Under the pieces are notes generated by a model. It had not been told where the DNA came from. It saw only the letters and a list, made by a program, of their open reading frames with translations, and did no database searches. Both the position numbers and the translations under genes were made by a program. Source: Pseudomonadota bacterium (GTDB lineage Bacteria; Pseudomonadota; Gammaproteobacteria; Steroidobacterales; Steroidobacteraceae). From it: 7,301 nt of DNA. This document shows positions 5,993-7,301 of this stretch, piece by piece (position 1 is the stretch's first letter; the number at the start of each line of letters is the position of its first letter). Location of the stretch: NCBI GenBank assembly GCA_021817875.1, contig JAKAFQ010000200.1, forward strand, positions 1 through 7,301, read 5' to 3'.

Positions 5993-7301
5993 TCAGCCGC
6001 GCGGGATGCCTGCGGCGGCGGCCCGGTTGCGCGAACGGCTGGCCCGCGCCAGGTAATAGACGATTCCGAGTGCGATCCAGCAGCCGCCGAGGATTTTTGC
6101 GATCGGGTCCATTCCGTAGAGCACGTAGACAATCACGCCGAGGCCGGCGAGCGGAAAGATCAAATGGCGCAGCCAGGCGCCGGTGCGCTGGCGGAAGAAG
6201 TAATGATAGGCCACGGCCAGATGCAACAGCGCGAAGCTGGAGAGGGCGCCGAAATTGACCACCCGGCTGAGATCGTCGATGCGGCGGGCAAAGAACAGGC
6301 CCACCAGGAGGGAGACCCCGGCAACGAGCAGTGTGCTGACGTACGGGGTCTTGAAGCGCGGATGGACGGCTGACAGCACGGCGGGAAGCTTGCGATCGCG
6401 CGCCATGGCGAACAGCACGCGCGAGACCGCGGCCTGTGCGGCCATGGCATTGGCGATACCGAATGAGATCACCACGGCCAGGATCGCCGCGACACCGAGC
6501 CCGGCCCCGCCTGCGCGCGCGGCGATCGCGTAGAACGCGGTCGCCGCCGAGGAAAAGCGCATCCCGCGGGCCAGATCGGCGGCGATCCAGGTCTGCAGCA
6601 TGAACAATGCGCCGATCAGCACGAGCGAGATCACGGTGGCCCTGGCGATGGCGTTGCGCGCGCCGGCGCTTTCCTCGGACAGCGTCGAGATGCCGTCGAA
6701 ACCGAGAAACGACAGAACCGCGATGGAGGTGGCGCCGGCCACCGTGCGCAGCGAGAAGTGGCGTGGATCGTAGAGCGGCGCCAGCGTCAGCCGGCCGGCG
6801 CCCTGGCCGTGATACAGCGCCATCGCGCCGAATATGACGAACAGCGCGAGCGTCAGGAGCTCCAGGACGAGCAGCACCTTGTACAGGCGCGCGGTGAAAC
6901 GCACGCCGAGCACGTTGGCCGCCGCGTTGAGTGCGACGAACCCAGTCAGCCAGACCCAGGCGGGAACCCGCGGCAGCAGCGGGTGCAGCGCGACCGCCGA
7001 GAACAGATAGAGAAGCGCCGGAATGAGTATGTAGTCGAGCAGAATCAGCCAGCCGGCCAGAAAGCCCGCGGTTTCGTGCAGCCCACGCTGAACATAGGCG
7101 TACACCGATCCGGCGAGCGGAAACGCGCGCGACATGGCGGCGTAGCTGAGCGCCGTGAAGAGCATGCCGGCCAGCCCGATCAGGTAGGCGAGGACCACCA
7201 TGCCCCGCGCCTCCTGCCACACGAATCCGAAGACGGAAAACGGTGCGATCGGCACCATGAAGATCATGCCGTAGACGATCAGATCGCCCAGGTTGAGCGC
7301 G
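5993..7301 (-). CDS. APC-superfamily amino-acid/polyamine permease, N-terminus beyond window
   Basis: The minus frame is open from the window edge (7301) to the TGA at 5995-5993, giving at least 435 residues. The APC-like sequence LNLGDLIVYG continues ahead of the ATG at 7267, so that ATG is not the true start. Twelve membrane helices are visible. TM1 carries the unwound-helix motif (MVPIAPFSVFGFV), TM2 YLIGLAGMLFTALSYAAM leads into SRAFPLAGSVYAYV, TM6 reads SFLGFDGISTLSEE, and the loop after TM8 has SRVLFAMARDRKLP. These match proton- or sodium-coupled APC transporters, and the TM1 and TM6 motifs are closest to the putrescine importer PuuP-type branch I can recall. The cargo may be an amine or amino acid (inference). 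The basic, Ala-rich C-terminus is cytoplasmic. It is followed after about 130 bp by the GMC dehydrogenase on the same strand, so co-transcription is possible. Confidence 0.92.
   Translation of the reverse strand, partial: ALNLGDLIVYGMIFMVPIAPFSVFGFVWQEARGMVVLAYLIGLAGMLFTALSYAAMSRAFPLAGSVYAYVQRGLHETAGFLAGWLILLDYILIPALLYLFSAVALHPLLPRVPAWVWLTGFVALNAAANVLGVRFTARLYKVLLVLELLTLALFVIFGAMALYHGQGAGRLTLAPLYDPRHFSLRTVAGATSIAVLSFLGFDGISTLSEESAGARNAIARATVISLVLIGALFMLQTWIAADLARGMRFSSAATAFYAIAARAGGAGLGVAAILAVVISFGIANAMAAQAAVSRVLFAMARDRKLPAVLSAVHPRFKTPYVSTLLVAGVSLLVGLFFARRIDDLSRVVNFGALSSFALLHLAVAYHYFFRQRTGAWLRHLIFPLAGLGVIVYVLYGMDPIAKILGGCWIALGIVYYLARASRSRNRAAAAGIPRG

Noticed and set aside
5949..7220. 423-residue minus-strand open frame shifted against the APC permease
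   Set aside because: The other frame gives twelve membrane helices with APC motifs. This one is Arg-rich and runs past the permease stop with no recognisable features.
1..7301. A defence, secretion, biosynthetic-cluster or mobile-element system
   Set aside because: No nuclease, toxin, transposase, integrase, carrier protein or repeat array is present. All six genes belong to known transport, channel or enzyme families and look chromosomal.

Overview
The window is a GC-rich chromosomal segment with six protein genes. All six belong to recognisable bacterial families. The very high GC content (long antisense shadow frames everywhere), an inner-membrane FtsX/MacB-type permease of the YbbP kind, and an E. 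coli-like HemD domain plan suggest a Gram-negative proteobacterium, perhaps a gammaproteobacterium. That placement is inference; no rRNA or other marker gene is present. I see no tRNA, rRNA, CRISPR array, insertion sequence, integrase or phage gene.

Layout, left to right. Positions 1-681 (+) hold the C-terminal part of an ABC-transporter permease that starts outside the window. It converges, across a 65-bp gap containing a small hairpin, on a minus-strand block that fills the rest of the window. Read in the direction of transcription (right to left), that block is: an APC-superfamily amine/amino-acid permease (7301-5993, N-terminus cut by the window edge); a GMC-family FAD-dependent alcohol dehydrogenase (5864-4266); a MscS-type mechanosensitive channel (4079-2982); a uroporphyrinogen-III synthase (HemD) family protein overlapping the channel gene by 4 bp (2985-2164); a 331-bp stretch with no credible gene; and a Rieske-type non-heme iron oxygenase (1832-747).

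How the genes may work together. The permease and the GMC dehydrogenase are adjacent, co-directional and about 0.13 kb apart, which fits import of a small polar substrate followed by oxidation of an alcohol group; the substrate cannot be read from the sequence. The channel and HemD genes form a tightly coupled pair (ATGA overlap). The Rieske oxygenase is alone and has no reductase or ferredoxin gene in view, so its electron donor must be encoded elsewhere. Its upstream region contains three GGGCAA hexamers that could be regulator sites.

I found no convincing undescribed multi-gene system. The points most worth a second look are the MscS-HemD coupling, the orphan oxygenase with a carbazole-dioxygenase-like H-x3-H iron site, and the two possible operator regions upstream of the oxygenase and the channel.
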